A stretch of DNA of 64,000 nt from NCBI GenBank assembly GCA_001970955.1, contig MPUH01000266.1, positions 1 to 64,000 of the forward strand, read 5' to 3'. Source of the stretch: Stentor coeruleus. Lineage: Eukaryota > Ciliophora > Heterotrichea > Heterotrichida > Stentoridae. The notes beneath the pieces were generated by a model. The model did not search any database, was not told the DNA's origin, and saw nothing but the letters and a program-made list of their open reading frames with translations. Below are positions 11,137 through 22,029 of the stretch, one piece after another. Positions within the stretch are counted from its first letter, which is position 1. Each line of letters opens with the position of its first letter. The translations under genes were made by a program, and so were the position numbers.

Positions 11137-12534
11137 ATGGAGCCCCTTAAAGATCCTTTAGTTGATCGTTTCTTACCTGACCTCCAGCCACCTCCAGCAG
11201 CATGTTTATCAAAAAACCTTTTATTTCCACAAAATAACTCAGTCCCTGATTGGAAATTACTTAAAAATCATTTAAAACAAGAGGGAAGAGTATCAAAAAC
11301 AGACTGCATTGCAATAGTTCAATCTGCAGCTAGTATGTTTGCCCGTGAGCCAAATTTATTAGATCTTATGGATCCTATAACAATAATAGGTGATATTCAT
11401 GGACAATTTTTTGATTTACTCAAAATCTTGGAGCTTGCTGGAGATTTGATTGAAACAAAGTATTTATTTTTAGGGGATTTTGTAGATAGAGGCTCATTTT
11501 CTATTGAAGTTTTATTACTTTTGTATGCACTTAAGATTAATTACCCTAACTCTGTATTTTTGACTAGAGGGAATCATGAATCAAGACAACTTACAACTTT
11601 TTTCAATTTTAGAAGTGAATGCTTATACAAATATGATCTTGATACTTACAATACTATAATGGAAAGTTTTGATAAACTCCCTTTAGCTTGTATTGTAAAC
11701 AAAAAGTTTCTTGCTGTTCATGGAGGGATTTCTCCTAGCCTTGAATCTCTAACAAATATTGTCGACCTTTCCCGTTTTGGAGAAATTCCCCGTAAAGGTC
11801 TTCTCTGTGATCTTCTTTGGTCAGATCCAGTCGATGCAGAAACCGGTGTTAGCCCAGAAAAATTCAAATCTAATAACGTAAGAGATTGCAGCTATTTTTA
11901 TAATGCCCAAGCTGTAAATGATTTTCTTAAAAAATCCAAACTTCTTTGTATAATTCGAGCCCATGAAGCGCAAATTGATGGCTATAAAATGCATAAATGG
12001 AACGGTAGTTCAGAATTTCCTGTAGTCATAACAGTATTTTCAGCACCAAACTATTGTGATGTTTATAATAATAAAGGGGCAATATTAAAATTCATCAATC
12101 ATGGACTGCATGTTCAGCAATATAATTATACAATACACCCATATATACTACCGAATTTCATGAACCTTTTTACTTGGAGTGTTCCTTTTGTTATAGAAAA
12201 AGTGCTAGAAATCATGATCAATATTATGAGAAAAGGGGATGAAAAAGAGATAGCAAGTCATGCTGGAAAAGGGATAAAAGAACTGGAAAATGAGATAAAG
12301 GAAAATAAAACTGATATGTTTAAAAATAAAATCAAAGCTTTAGGTTCTATGATGAAGATGCTCAAAACATTACAAGTTGAGAATGCTGCAATATTGGAAT
12401 TAAAAGGGATGTGCCCGGATAATAAAATTCCAAGAGGATTGCTTACTCAAGGGAGAGATGCAATATTGGGAGCGATTGAGTCGTTTAATACTGCAAAGAG
12501 ACTGGACTTAATTAACGAAAAAAGACCAGAGTAA
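11137..12534 (+). CDS. calcineurin catalytic subunit (PP2B-A)
   Basis: 465 residues. The PPP phosphatase core is complete: GDIHGQ (85-90), GDFVDRG (113-119), GNHE (145-148), then HGGISP, RAHE and FSAPNYCD for metal and phosphate binding. PP2B identity comes from the downstream HPYILPNFMNLFTWSVPFVIEKV, the calcineurin-B-binding helix, then a calmodulin-binding basic helix (KNKIKALGSMMKMLKTL) and a C-terminal FNTAKRLDLINEKRPE matching the autoinhibitory segment (FEEARGLDRINERMPP in animals). So this is a Ca2+/calmodulin-activated Ser/Thr phosphatase with regulatory parts intact. Confidence 0.95.
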   Translation: MEPLKDPLVDRFLPDLQPPPAACLSKNLLFPQNNSVPDWKLLKNHLKQEGRVSKTDCIAIVQSAASMFAREPNLLDLMDPITIIGDIHGQFFDLLKILELAGDLIETKYLFLGDFVDRGSFSIEVLLLLYALKINYPNSVFLTRGNHESRQLTTFFNFRSECLYKYDLDTYNTIMESFDKLPLACIVNKKFLAVHGGISPSLESLTNIVDLSRFGEIPRKGLLCDLLWSDPVDAETGVSPEKFKSNNVRDCSYFYNAQAVNDFLKKSKLLCIIRAHEAQIDGYKMHKWNGSSEFPVVITVFSAPNYCDVYNNKGAILKFINHGLHVQQYNYTIHPYILPNFMNLFTWSVPFVIEKVLEIMINIMRKGDEKEIASHAGKGIKELENEIKENKTDMFKNKIKALGSMMKMLKTLQVENAAILELKGMCPDNKIPRGLLTQGRDAILGAIESFNTAKRLDLINEKRPE

Positions 12535-12594
12535 TTTAGTTATTGACTTTGGAGATTAGGAATTTATAAGGGGTTTACACTAATTGTTAGTTAG

Positions 12595-13332
12595 TTATAA
12601 AAAGTTCAAACGAACGTTGTTCCTACATAATGGACAAGTTGGGTTTTGTCTAAGCCAATTATCTATGCAGTTCTGATGAAAAGTATGTGTACATCCAGGA
12701 AGATTCCTAAGCAGTTCTTCAGAAAGGATTTTCTCATGACAAATTGAACAATCTGTATTTACTGTTGACCCAGTAGCTCTAAACGATGGCATTCTCGATA
12801 ACTCCTCATGTGTAAAGCTCATACTATCATTTAGCCCTCCACTCATAAGGTTCTGCATATATGGATCATTGATCATGGCTCTCAAATACCTCTAAATATT
12901 CCTTACCATCGACTTATAAATCCTAACACTTTGGAGTATAGAAAGGACCATATGTGTTAATGATAAGACCAAACATGCAAAAAATATCCAAATATCATAA
13001 AAAGACCCACAGGAATCCTGTTGTACTAAATAAGCGATATAAATGCTTACCCCAGCAAGGCTCCAAAGTATAATCAAAGGGTTTATAACAAAAAAAAATA
13101 AGCAAGCCGCACAGGTTATCATAGAAAAACTGTTCGACATGAGAGTTACTACAAGAAAAAGGGAACGAGTACATAAAAGAATCATAGAAAAAATTAGCAT
13201 CCAAATGTTCAACGGAAGCTTGCAGCTATATATAATTTACTCTAACGATTCCCATTCTAAGATTGTAAACCCTGTTATTGATAATAGGAATCCTATAAGC
13301 ACAAGTTCAATCAGAGTTCTTTTATTAAACAT
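12595..13332 (-). CDS. multi-pass membrane RING-H2 E3 ubiquitin ligase, two 15-nt introns
   Basis: Three exons on the minus strand: 13241-13332, 12907-13225 and 12595-12891, separated by GTAAATTATATATAG and GTAAGGAATATTTAG. Splicing gives 235 residues starting MFNKRTLIELVLIG. The first half has about four hydrophobic helices; the C-terminus carries a RING-H2 (CSICHEKI, then CTHTFHQNCIDNWL, CPLC), with the two His between Cys positions typical of membrane E3 ligases. Such proteins recruit E2 enzymes to membranes for quality control or trafficking; the substrate is unknown. It starts 30 bp after the TAF2 stop, same strand. Confidence 0.88.
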
Positions 13333-13362
13333 TTCTAGTCATTTTAAACTATGAGTAACTTA

Positions 13363-16300
13363 CTAATTATTCCCATTCTCGATTTGAATATCCCCAGCAA
13401 ATACCCTGAGTTTTAATCTGACCTCAGGTTGGCTTATTCCTAAGTGTTCTTCAATAGGTGCTACAAGATCTCTAAAAAGTGAATCAAGCATTTCAGCATG
13501 TTTATACAAGGTACACCCTTCAGCATTATAAAGACGACAATTATCGAAAATAAGCCTAACATCAGCAACAAGGTCATGAAAATTAGAGTATTCATTCTCG
13601 TGAAGTTTACCTTGAACTGTTGAGAAATCCATTGGGTGGGTTATGATTTCAGGATAATCATAAAGTCCTTCAGCTTCATAATCAACTGGTATAAGAAATG
13701 GTCCAGAATACTCATGATTCATCATTCTTGAAAGAACCTCTTCAGCCCATTCTCTCCATGTTCCTTTAGTTAAATCAATAGCTTCGAATCTATGTTGAGA
13801 AGGATCGATATCTTGTTTTTCTTCCCATGCTGGGTCCATTGTATCAGTAGACCAATCTCTAGGGAATAAATATTTATATAAACTTGTTATAGTAAAAGAA
13901 TAATAAGGATTAGCCAAACTATATGGGGAAGTGCACAAATCCCAAAGTTGTTTTTTTATAATCTCATTAGCTCTGATTTCATGAAGAACCCAATCTGAAC
14001 TCCCGAATTTTTTTAAAACTTTCCATAAACATTTGACGTAAAAATGCCCGTTTTGAGGATATTTCGCTATCATGTTCAATGGGATTTTTAGAAACTCCCC
14101 AGGTTGTTCATGTTGTATATATTGATAACTTATCATAAACATTAGGATTTTTTGTTGTATTCTTGGTGGGTAATAAGCGAGTTTTGTATTAAAATGATTG
14201 TATGTGGTTTGTAAAGAAAGTTTGTGATGATGACTAATTTTTAGTAATCCTTTAAGACATGAACTGGTTATGACGTAATTATGTGATGGGATTGTTGTGT
14301 CGATTTTAAAGTTCCATATCATTTCTTGGAAGATCTCTGATATATAAACTGGATTTGTTGTATTTCCAAGGATTTCAAGTAAATTCCCTCTCCAATATGA
14401 ATCATCATATGAGTTGTTTGAGTTATCATTACTTTTTAAAACATCAGCTAGGAATTCTACAACAAAACTTGAATTCACTCGAATCCTTGAGTAGTTATAA
14501 GTTAATGACATGTCTGAAACTTTTATGATACTTCTAAGAACAGTTTTATCGACAAAATATTCATCTCTAGAAGAAAAATCATTGGGTTTAAGGAATTTTT
14601 TATCATAATGACGATTCTTGAAATAGTATATTAAATAATCAAGACCTTTATAAGCATTTATTGGGTAACTAATTGCTGATAAACTTTTCGCAGCTTTCAT
14701 CCTAACTTTGTAGAAACATTTATTGTCTTCTAGTTTTTCATATAATAAATTTAGAACATTAGTATAATCTGTGCTTTTTCTTGCTGCTATTATAGCATCA
14801 TGTTGTGCTAAAACATCTTCTTTTTCCTTTTTCAGTTGTTCCATCCACATGAAATCATTATAAGCGATTTCTACTTTTCTGAGGATTTCAAAGTCAGGAT
14901 CTACTCTTACCCACAACACTGGGCATTCGTTTTGCCTATTAAATTTCTCCTCTTCAGTCTCTTCCCTTCTTTTTGGGTTATTAGGTTTTTTAAGTTTTTT
15001 CTTACATTGAATTTGTGTTTTAAAATGCTCTTTATTAACTTCAATATCTTTTTTAAAGCTTTCGATCTCAGAACCATCTGTTTCATATATTATAATACTT
15101 AAAGGACCGGTATAAAAACGCATCATGTTCATACGTAAAGGTACTGAATAGTTTGTATTACCAAGACTTGAAAATTGCTTATTAGCCGATGAGTCTAAAT
15201 AGCTTTGAAACAAAGGAGTTTGGTCAAGAGAGAAATCTAAAGTATTATCCCTTTTGTTATATGAAAATTTACATTGAAGTAACGGAGCCCCAGTACCATA
15301 AATCCAGTTTTTAGCAAATTCCTTAAGACTGATTCTGTATTGTTTTTTAAAAGATTTAATAAATTCATTTGTTGTGGATTGTGGGCAAAGGAAAACCTCA
15401 AGAACTTTTTGCAAATGAAGTTTTCCAACTTTGCTACTAATCATATGAAAAACCAATCCTGATTTCAAACGGAATACTGGATCCATAAGTAAATCATTAG
15501 GATTAGTAAAAAACATACTGCAAAGTGGTCTAAGTTCTAAACCTTTTTCAACATAACTACAATAGTTTTTAACCTCCCTATTTATAATAAATTTCAATTC
15601 ATTATGATCAAGAATTTCTCCAATATAACTCCAGGCTAGATATTCTTGAAGACCATAAATAAGCCAGTAGTCTGCCCAAGAAAACATACGATAAAAACAT
15701 TCAAGCCAATTATAACTAGCACTAGAAACTAATTCTCTTATTAATGGAATAATCCCTTCATGTAATCTTTCATTAATCAAATACTTTTCATCCAATATAC
15801 TTAACCCAGCATGTCTTTGTGTATCCCCAACACTAGGGAGAAACACAACTTTCTGTGATAAAAAAGGAAAAGGTTTAGCGAATTTCCCAGCAAAGCTCCT
15901 GAGCATATTTCCATATGAGAACTTAGAATTGTGAATTGTATACAAAAGTTCCTTATCACTTTTCATTGAAAAATGAGTGGCTAAAGAGTTATTAGGGTCT
16001 TGAAGGATATATGGTAATTTAGCTACACAAAACCCTATCGTTGATATATAAGTATTAGTTGAATATTGAAAAAAACGTTGAGAATTTTCATTAACAACAC
16101 CTATCAACTCACCTGAAGCTACAACATAATATTCTTCTGGTACTTGGATTTCTAATGTTAAAGGATATTTATGATGTAAACCATCAAGACATGGCATCCA
16201 ATATCTTTTAGACTCATGTGCTGATTCTGTTATTAATATGCTACTACCATTATGAGAATACATTTTTAAACCACCTATTGGGTTATGGATTTGATATTCT

Positions 16301-16644
16301 ATATAGATTGTCACTTCACCTCGGGAAAATGGGAAAGTTAAAGAGAGAAAACCACCTTGTTGTAATTCATAGTCCCAAAGCTGCCAACTCATTTCAAGAA
16401 GGTCTTTGGTTTCATGTGTATTGTTTAGAGCGTAAGAAAGCCATTTGCTTTGGTTTTCTGGAGGAGGGTAAGAGTGAGGGATTTGGCCTTGGCTTCCATA
16501 AACTTTAGTGATTTCTAGTTGTTTACAGTATAATGAAAGTCTGTTTGAATCCTGCAGTATATGCTTAATTCTTGTTTTTCCGCTAAGGCAGTTGTTTTCA
16601 AAGTCTATTGAAAGACAGGTTTCTTGCTTTAGAAGATTTATCAT
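13363..16644 (-). CDS. TAF2: TFIID subunit TAF2 with a C-terminal bromodomain
   Basis: 1093 residues. The N-terminal ~550 residues follow the M1-aminopeptidase-like fold of TAF2 (KRYWMPCLDGLHHKYPLTLE, VVASGEL, then WLIYGLQEYLAW), but the HExxH zinc site is absent, as in TAF2 generally. The middle is a helical-repeat region. Residues about 963-1065 are a clear bromodomain: SGPFLIPVD (WPF-shelf position), DYPEIITHPMDFSTVQGKL and NCRLYN with N1040 as the acetyl-lysine anchor. TAF2 is part of TFIID and contacts core promoter DNA; the added bromodomain would tie it to acetylated histones. Yeast and animal TAF2 lack one. Confidence 0.85.
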   Translation of the reverse strand: MINLLKQETCLSIDFENNCLSGKTRIKHILQDSNRLSLYCKQLEITKVYGSQGQIPHSYPPPENQSKWLSYALNNTHETKDLLEMSWQLWDYELQQGGFLSLTFPFSRGEVTIYIEYQIHNPIGGLKMYSHNGSSILITESAHESKRYWMPCLDGLHHKYPLTLEIQVPEEYYVVASGELIGVVNENSQRFFQYSTNTYISTIGFCVAKLPYILQDPNNSLATHFSMKSDKELLYTIHNSKFSYGNMLRSFAGKFAKPFPFLSQKVVFLPSVGDTQRHAGLSILDEKYLINERLHEGIIPLIRELVSSASYNWLECFYRMFSWADYWLIYGLQEYLAWSYIGEILDHNELKFIINREVKNYCSYVEKGLELRPLCSMFFTNPNDLLMDPVFRLKSGLVFHMISSKVGKLHLQKVLEVFLCPQSTTNEFIKSFKKQYRISLKEFAKNWIYGTGAPLLQCKFSYNKRDNTLDFSLDQTPLFQSYLDSSANKQFSSLGNTNYSVPLRMNMMRFYTGPLSIIIYETDGSEIESFKKDIEVNKEHFKTQIQCKKKLKKPNNPKRREETEEEKFNRQNECPVLWVRVDPDFEILRKVEIAYNDFMWMEQLKKEKEDVLAQHDAIIAARKSTDYTNVLNLLYEKLEDNKCFYKVRMKAAKSLSAISYPINAYKGLDYLIYYFKNRHYDKKFLKPNDFSSRDEYFVDKTVLRSIIKVSDMSLTYNYSRIRVNSSFVVEFLADVLKSNDNSNNSYDDSYWRGNLLEILGNTTNPVYISEIFQEMIWNFKIDTTIPSHNYVITSSCLKGLLKISHHHKLSLQTTYNHFNTKLAYYPPRIQQKILMFMISYQYIQHEQPGEFLKIPLNMIAKYPQNGHFYVKCLWKVLKKFGSSDWVLHEIRANEIIKKQLWDLCTSPYSLANPYYSFTITSLYKYLFPRDWSTDTMDPAWEEKQDIDPSQHRFEAIDLTKGTWREWAEEVLSRMMNHEYSGPFLIPVDYEAEGLYDYPEIITHPMDFSTVQGKLHENEYSNFHDLVADVRLIFDNCRLYNAEGCTLYKHAEMLDSLFRDLVAPIEEHLGISQPEVRLKLRVFAGDIQIENGNN

Positions 16645-18015
16645 ATTGGCCTATATATTATAAGGGCCTATTTAGATATTTATATGCAAAAAAAGGATAT
16701 TTTTTTATGTGTGCAACTTTGAGAAGATTAGGATGATGTTAGGGGTTTTGTTAAAGTTGTGACTAATGATATTGATTGTAAGAATATTTGGAAATTATTT
16801 GTAAGATTGTTTGAAATTAGTAATTTTTAGGAGATTGTATAAAAATTTTATTGAAAAATAAGTGTGTTTGGAAGACTTAAGTTTTTTTATTAGAGTAATT
16901 ATAAAATGAATGCTAGGCTAAAGTTTTATGTTTGTGAATTATCTTTTTTGTATTGTAGTAATTTCAGCTAATAGATTTTAAATGATATAGAAAAGTTTAT
17001 AAAAATAGCATTTTATTTTAGGTTGTGAATACAGATAATATTTATTGATAGTATTTTAAAGCACATCTCTCTAATTTTAAAAACTCTATACATGAATATC
17101 AAATAAAATAATCATCATATTTATAAACTACAGCATCAATAACAGCAAATTTTACTAAATATAATATTCATTTCCTAAACAAAAAATGTCTTTATAAGTA
17201 TAACATAAATACAAATCTGATAAAGAAAATGAAAAAACAATAAATTTATTTCAAAAACTTATAAACCTTCCTTAAAACACTAAAACAACACCAAAAATCC
17301 TAAACAAATTATTCATTTTTAAATTTAAAGGACTTAACCTTAGAATAAAAAAACACAATTTAAACCCTTAACTGCACATTCTCATACACTCCCACTGCAC
17401 CACAGTAAATCTCTTAACTTTAAAATCAAAATTTAAAACATTTTTATCCTTTTAATCCTAAACTCCAACCTAAAATCAAATCTTCATCCATTTTTCTAAT
17501 AATCTTAATTTTCCCTTTATATTCATTCCACTCCTTTATTATCAGTTATCAAAGAAATATTATACAAGCTAATTTATATATAAACCAAACTAAATATGGT
17601 GAAAAATATTTTTCCAATACAAATTTATAACTAAGCATCATAATAAAGCCTATTACTATAAATTTAAATATCCTTTATTCAACCATAACCTCTAATCTGC
17701 ATAACAAATCCTCCATCATAAAACCTACATCGATAAAATACCTACTTCCATAAACAAAGTCTTCCTTTTATCTCCCAAACAAAATCATCAAACCTAAAAA
17801 AAAAGCACATCCTATCCTATATCCTACAACTTATTCATTCCCCTTCAACACCAAAGTAAACATCCGCATATTCCATTAAAATCAAACAAAAAACCCATAA
17901 CATATGCCATATAATCAAAAAAAAATCATCAAATCTTCTAACATTAAAACATAAAACTCAAGTTTTCCTAATTTCTGACTGTGAATATAAGTAAAGTATT
18001 AGTGGTTATAATAAT
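16645..18015. other. long divergent intergenic region with opposite GC skews
   Basis: About 1.37 kb between TAF2 (minus) and inositol-phosphate synthase (plus). The left part is T/G-rich. From about 17,050 it becomes A/C-rich; 17281-17520 has roughly 6 G and 55 C. No ORF, tRNA-like fold or repeat was seen. The shape fits two facing-away promoter regions. Confidence 0.6.
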
Positions 18016-19578
18016 ATGGCAGGCAGTGGTTTTGTGGGCGAGGAAATCAGAGTAGAGAGTCCAGACGTGGTTTACACCGACACTGATATATTGTCTTACT
18101 ATAACTACAACGATTCTCGTATAAGAGGAAATGTGGTAACCCCAACAACCGAAAGACTAGTTTTCAAGACTCAAAGGCAACTGCCCAAGACCGGCCTTCT
18201 TTTAGTAGGTTGGGGTGGAAATAATGGTACAACATTAACAGCAGGGATTCTAGCAAATAAACTTAATATCACATGGAACACTAAAGAAGGCTTAAACCAT
18301 CCAAACTACCTTGGCTCGATATGCAAATCTGTGACGATGCGTGTCGGGATTGATGATCGTTTTATGCCTGTTTATGCTCCTTTAAACAATGTAGTTCCTC
18401 TATTAAACCCTAATGATTTAGAAATATGGGGATGGGATATTTCAAGTGTTAATATGGGAGATGCAATGCGTAGAGCTAAAGTTTTAGAATGGGACTTACA
18501 ACGACAATTGTATTCAAATTTAAAAGAAATGCTTCCATGGCCTAGTATTTATATCCCTGAATGGATTGCCGCTAATCAAAGTGATCGTGCTGATAATTGT
18601 CTTAAAGGGACTAAATTAGAAATGGTTAATACTCTAAGGCAAAATATAAAAGATTTCAAAAACTCAAGGAGATTAGAAAAAGTTGTCATTGTCTGGACTG
18701 CAAATACTGAAAAATTCGCACAAATCAGACCTGGAGTTAATGACACAGCTGATAATTTGCTTAGATCTCTTGAAAATAATAGTTCTGATATTTCTCCTTC
18801 AACTATGTTTGCTATTGCTAGTATCTTAGAAGGATGTACTTATATTAATGGTTCTCCACAAAATACTTTTGTCCCAGGGTGTATAGAATTAGCAGAAAGG
18901 TATCATGTTCTTATAGCTGGTGATGATTTCAAAAGTGGTCAAACTAAGATTAAAAGTGTTTTAAGTGATTTTCTAATTAACTCTGGATTAAAACTTCAAT
19001 CAGTTGTCAGTTATAACCATCTTGGGAATAATGATGGGAAAAATCTTAGCGCCCCAGAAACTTTTAGATCAAAGGAAATATCGAAAAGTGGAGTTATTGA
19101 TGATGTTGTAAGAGCTAATAGGCTTATGTATAGAGCTGATGAAAGCCCAGATCATTGTGTTGTTATTAAATATGTGCCATATGTTGGAGATAGTAAAAGA
19201 GCAATGGATGAATATATAAGTGAGATTTTTATGGGAGGGAGAAATACCATTGCTATGCATAACACTTGTGAAGACTCATTATTAGCGGCACCAATAATTT
19301 TGGATTTGGTGATATTGGCTGAATTGTGCACAAGAGTTTTAGTTAAAAGAGATAAAGATGAAGAATTTACAAAAATGCACCCTGTTATGAGTATTTTAAG
19401 CTTTTTATTGAAATCCCCACAGGTACCCCCAGGTTCACCAATTGTCCATACTTTGTTCCCACAGAGATATGCGATTACGAATTTCTTCAAAGCACTTATT
19501 GGCTTACCTCCTGAAAATTTCATGCTTTTGGAACATAAGGTCCCGAGTTTGAGAATGTCCAAGACTGTTTATGCTTAG
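18016..19578 (+). CDS. INO1: inositol-3-phosphate synthase
   Basis: 520 residues, normal length for myo-inositol-1-phosphate synthase. The NAD-binding loop GWGGNNGTT (65-73) is present, as are WGWDISS, RPGVNDTADNLL, the catalytic GDDFKSGQTK and YNHLGNNDGKNLSAPETF, all hallmarks of the family. The enzyme converts glucose-6-phosphate to inositol-3-phosphate, the first step of inositol and phosphoinositide synthesis, and is usually cytosolic. It is uninterrupted, with no intron. The ATG at 18016 follows a G-poor 5' flank. Assignment is secure. Confidence 0.97.
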   Translation: MAGSGFVGEEIRVESPDVVYTDTDILSYYNYNDSRIRGNVVTPTTERLVFKTQRQLPKTGLLLVGWGGNNGTTLTAGILANKLNITWNTKEGLNHPNYLGSICKSVTMRVGIDDRFMPVYAPLNNVVPLLNPNDLEIWGWDISSVNMGDAMRRAKVLEWDLQRQLYSNLKEMLPWPSIYIPEWIAANQSDRADNCLKGTKLEMVNTLRQNIKDFKNSRRLEKVVIVWTANTEKFAQIRPGVNDTADNLLRSLENNSSDISPSTMFAIASILEGCTYINGSPQNTFVPGCIELAERYHVLIAGDDFKSGQTKIKSVLSDFLINSGLKLQSVVSYNHLGNNDGKNLSAPETFRSKEISKSGVIDDVVRANRLMYRADESPDHCVVIKYVPYVGDSKRAMDEYISEIFMGGRNTIAMHNTCEDSLLAAPIILDLVILAELCTRVLVKRDKDEEFTKMHPVMSILSFLLKSPQVPPGSPIVHTLFPQRYAITNFFKALIGLPPENFMLLEHKVPSLRMSKTVYA

Positions 19579-19692
19579 ATAATTATTTAGAATTTTTTTT
19601 TTTTAATAGGTATAATTTTTTCTTTAGTATTCTTAATATAATAATTTACACTTTCTTATATGAATTAATGTATTAACTATGAAAATAACAAC

Positions 19693-22029
19693 CTAAAAGT
19701 CTACTTCATTCTTCCAAGCAGCCATCAAAGGTCCTCTTAAAAACTCAGCAGCTTCAGGTCTTTCTTCAGGGTTATGTGAAGTCATCAATAAAATAATCTC
19801 ACTTTCAATAGGAAACTCTTTTACTATATGTTCTGGTAATCTATGAGCACTTCTTAATACTTTAAGTGCATTATATAATTCATGATATGTTTCATACTTA
19901 TAAACAAGTTCTAATAATATTATCCCAAGAGGATAAATATCAACTTTATGATTATATTCAGCTGTAGCTTGTTCTGGTGCTAAATACATAGGAGTTCCTG
20001 TGTTTATAGATCTTCTTTGATATCTTAAACTTGAACCTGAGAAGTTGCCTGTCATTAGAAATGTTGCCAAGTTAAAATCACCGATTTTTAAGTTTTCTTC
20101 GCCATCGATGAATATGTTGGCTGGTTTTAAATCTCTATGAATAACCCCACGTTCATGGATATGTGAGATTCCTTTGAGTAATTGATAAAAGAATTTATAG
20201 TTTTTTTTACGGTTTACAAAACGACTATTGCTTTCTAACCATTCTTTAAGGGTCATGCCAGGGCAGTATTCCATTTGGATATGTAGAAGAACAGGCATAC
20301 ACTTACCTAAAATGATTGAACTACATTCTGAGGATCCAAAATCTTCAGAAGAGCCAAGACTACTTTCAGACAATAATGATTTCACGTTGTTACTATCTTC
20401 TACTTCAACCCAACAAGTTATGTATCTTACAACGTATTTAGATTGCAAGGTTTTGATTGCATTAACTTCAGAGAAAAGCTTATGGCTTGTAAGGGTTTCT
20501 TGCTCACCAACATTGATTTTTACTATTTTAACAGCGTAGAATTGTTCGTCTAATTTATGTCGAGCTAGTTTTACAACACTAAAACCCCCTCTGCCTAGAA
20601 CTTTTTCTATGTAGAATTTTTTTTCAAAGTTACCATTATCAAGGATTTCAAGGACTTGTGAGAAATTCCCATCAGTATAAGCCATTATGTTTGAGTTTGT
20701 TATACTGTTTTCGCGTTGGGCTTCAACTCTGATATAAGAGTCTTTTTCTAACTCTTCAAGTTCTTCATCTAGGTTTAAATCTACTGCAAATGTTTTCGTA
20801 ACTTTATGTGTTTCTGTTTGAATCAATTCATAAGGTTTTCTAACAATCGACACTTCATACTCTGCTTTTGTAGATTTCTCAGGCCCAACATCAACAAATT
20901 CTGACATTGGGCATAATATTTTATTAATATATTGATCAGGAACTTCCTGTGTAGGATTTTTCATAAACTTCAATAAATTTGGTGGAACTAAATCTTCTCT
21001 TGACTTACACTTAACCACATCATTCAATCCAGGTAAAGCTAATTCCTTATTACTCTCAGGTAATGGGCTGAAATTTAAAGCTTCCCTCATTGTAACAACA
21101 GGTCCATATTTTTCCCCAAAACCTTTTTCAGCTTCTGATGGATTTCTTGAATGAACAGGTGTTTTAAGCTTAGGGACAATAATTGGTTCAATAGGTTTTT
21201 TAATAACAAATCTGCTGCCAATATAAAATCCAACACTCATTGCAACAACAATTAAAGCACATACAATAGCATATTCATAATAATGAGTATTTAAATGTCC
21301 TTTTTCAATAAAGTACATATATTGAAAGTCTAAATTTTCCATAGTATATTTTCCTGGTATATATCCATGCATTCCTATGATATTATTGGCAAATTTTTTA
21401 CTCCATAAAGTTTCATCTCCTTTTTTAACGACTAGTTTATCATCTTCAAGAACTTTCATTGAGTCTATTTGCATATAACTTTCTGAATGAGTGTTAGTAA
21501 ATGAAGTGAATTTAGAAAAAGTCGCATTCCAAACAATTTCGTTGTTTATTTCGTTTATGCCAAAAAGCTCGTAATCAGTTCGGCCTAGGGATAGAGAGTT
21601 TTTGTAAGGTAAAGTTTCAAAAGGACAGGCTTCTTCATTGAAATCCTCTTCGATATAGTCTCCATTACGAGCATTTACTCTGAAGATTTTCGTGTTTTTG
21701 TTTCCATAGATAATAACATCAGGCATTTCTTCAAGCTTTAAAGGTCCACTTTGGATAATTTCATAAACATCCTTTGAAAGCTTTAGAGAAGCGCTACTAC
21801 TATTGTCCACAAAATAAATCTCCCCCTCGTTTGTGATATGCAAATCAATTCCATCAATAAATGAACTTGATGATATTACAGGCGGGCCGGTTATGATACT
21901 CCAAACTGAAATACCTTTTTCACTGTCTAATCCATAGATAACTCCATCATCAGTTTCTACTACAATAATTTCAGAAGAAGAAATCTGAGATGATAATACG
22001 TGGGATAACAGGAATAATGTGTATATCAT
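19693..22029 (-). CDS. PERK-like ER transmembrane eIF2-alpha kinase with altered DFG
   Basis: 778 residues. A signal peptide (about 1-16), a lumenal beta-propeller-like domain (DDGVIYGLDSEKGISVW, recalling PERK/IRE1 sensors), a membrane helix (about 252-271), then a cytosolic kinase (about 470-770). Kinase residues: GRGGFSVV loop, K501, E521, HRD 631-633 in HRDLKPANIF, TGTPMYLAPEQ. An acidic/Ser-rich insert after the fourth beta strand and HIQMEYCPGMTLKEWL match eIF2-alpha kinases. The metal-binding motif reads D651-F-N rather than DFG. Known family role: sensing ER stress and phosphorylating eIF2-alpha. Activity here is inferred. Confidence 0.82.
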   Translation of the reverse strand: MIYTLFLLSHVLSSQISSSEIIVVETDDGVIYGLDSEKGISVWSIITGPPVISSSSFIDGIDLHITNEGEIYFVDNSSSASLKLSKDVYEIIQSGPLKLEEMPDVIIYGNKNTKIFRVNARNGDYIEEDFNEEACPFETLPYKNSLSLGRTDYELFGINEINNEIVWNATFSKFTSFTNTHSESYMQIDSMKVLEDDKLVVKKGDETLWSKKFANNIIGMHGYIPGKYTMENLDFQYMYFIEKGHLNTHYYEYAIVCALIVVAMSVGFYIGSRFVIKKPIEPIIVPKLKTPVHSRNPSEAEKGFGEKYGPVVTMREALNFSPLPESNKELALPGLNDVVKCKSREDLVPPNLLKFMKNPTQEVPDQYINKILCPMSEFVDVGPEKSTKAEYEVSIVRKPYELIQTETHKVTKTFAVDLNLDEELEELEKDSYIRVEAQRENSITNSNIMAYTDGNFSQVLEILDNGNFEKKFYIEKVLGRGGFSVVKLARHKLDEQFYAVKIVKINVGEQETLTSHKLFSEVNAIKTLQSKYVVRYITCWVEVEDSNNVKSLLSESSLGSSEDFGSSECSSIILGKCMPVLLHIQMEYCPGMTLKEWLESNSRFVNRKKNYKFFYQLLKGISHIHERGVIHRDLKPANIFIDGEENLKIGDFNLATFLMTGNFSGSSLRYQRRSINTGTPMYLAPEQATAEYNHKVDIYPLGIILLELVYKYETYHELYNALKVLRSAHRLPEHIVKEFPIESEIILLMTSHNPEERPEAAEFLRGPLMAAWKNEVDF

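Noticed and set aside
13043-13354. 103-codon plus-strand ORF
   Set aside because: Antisense to the RING E3 gene, whose three spliced exons account for the region.
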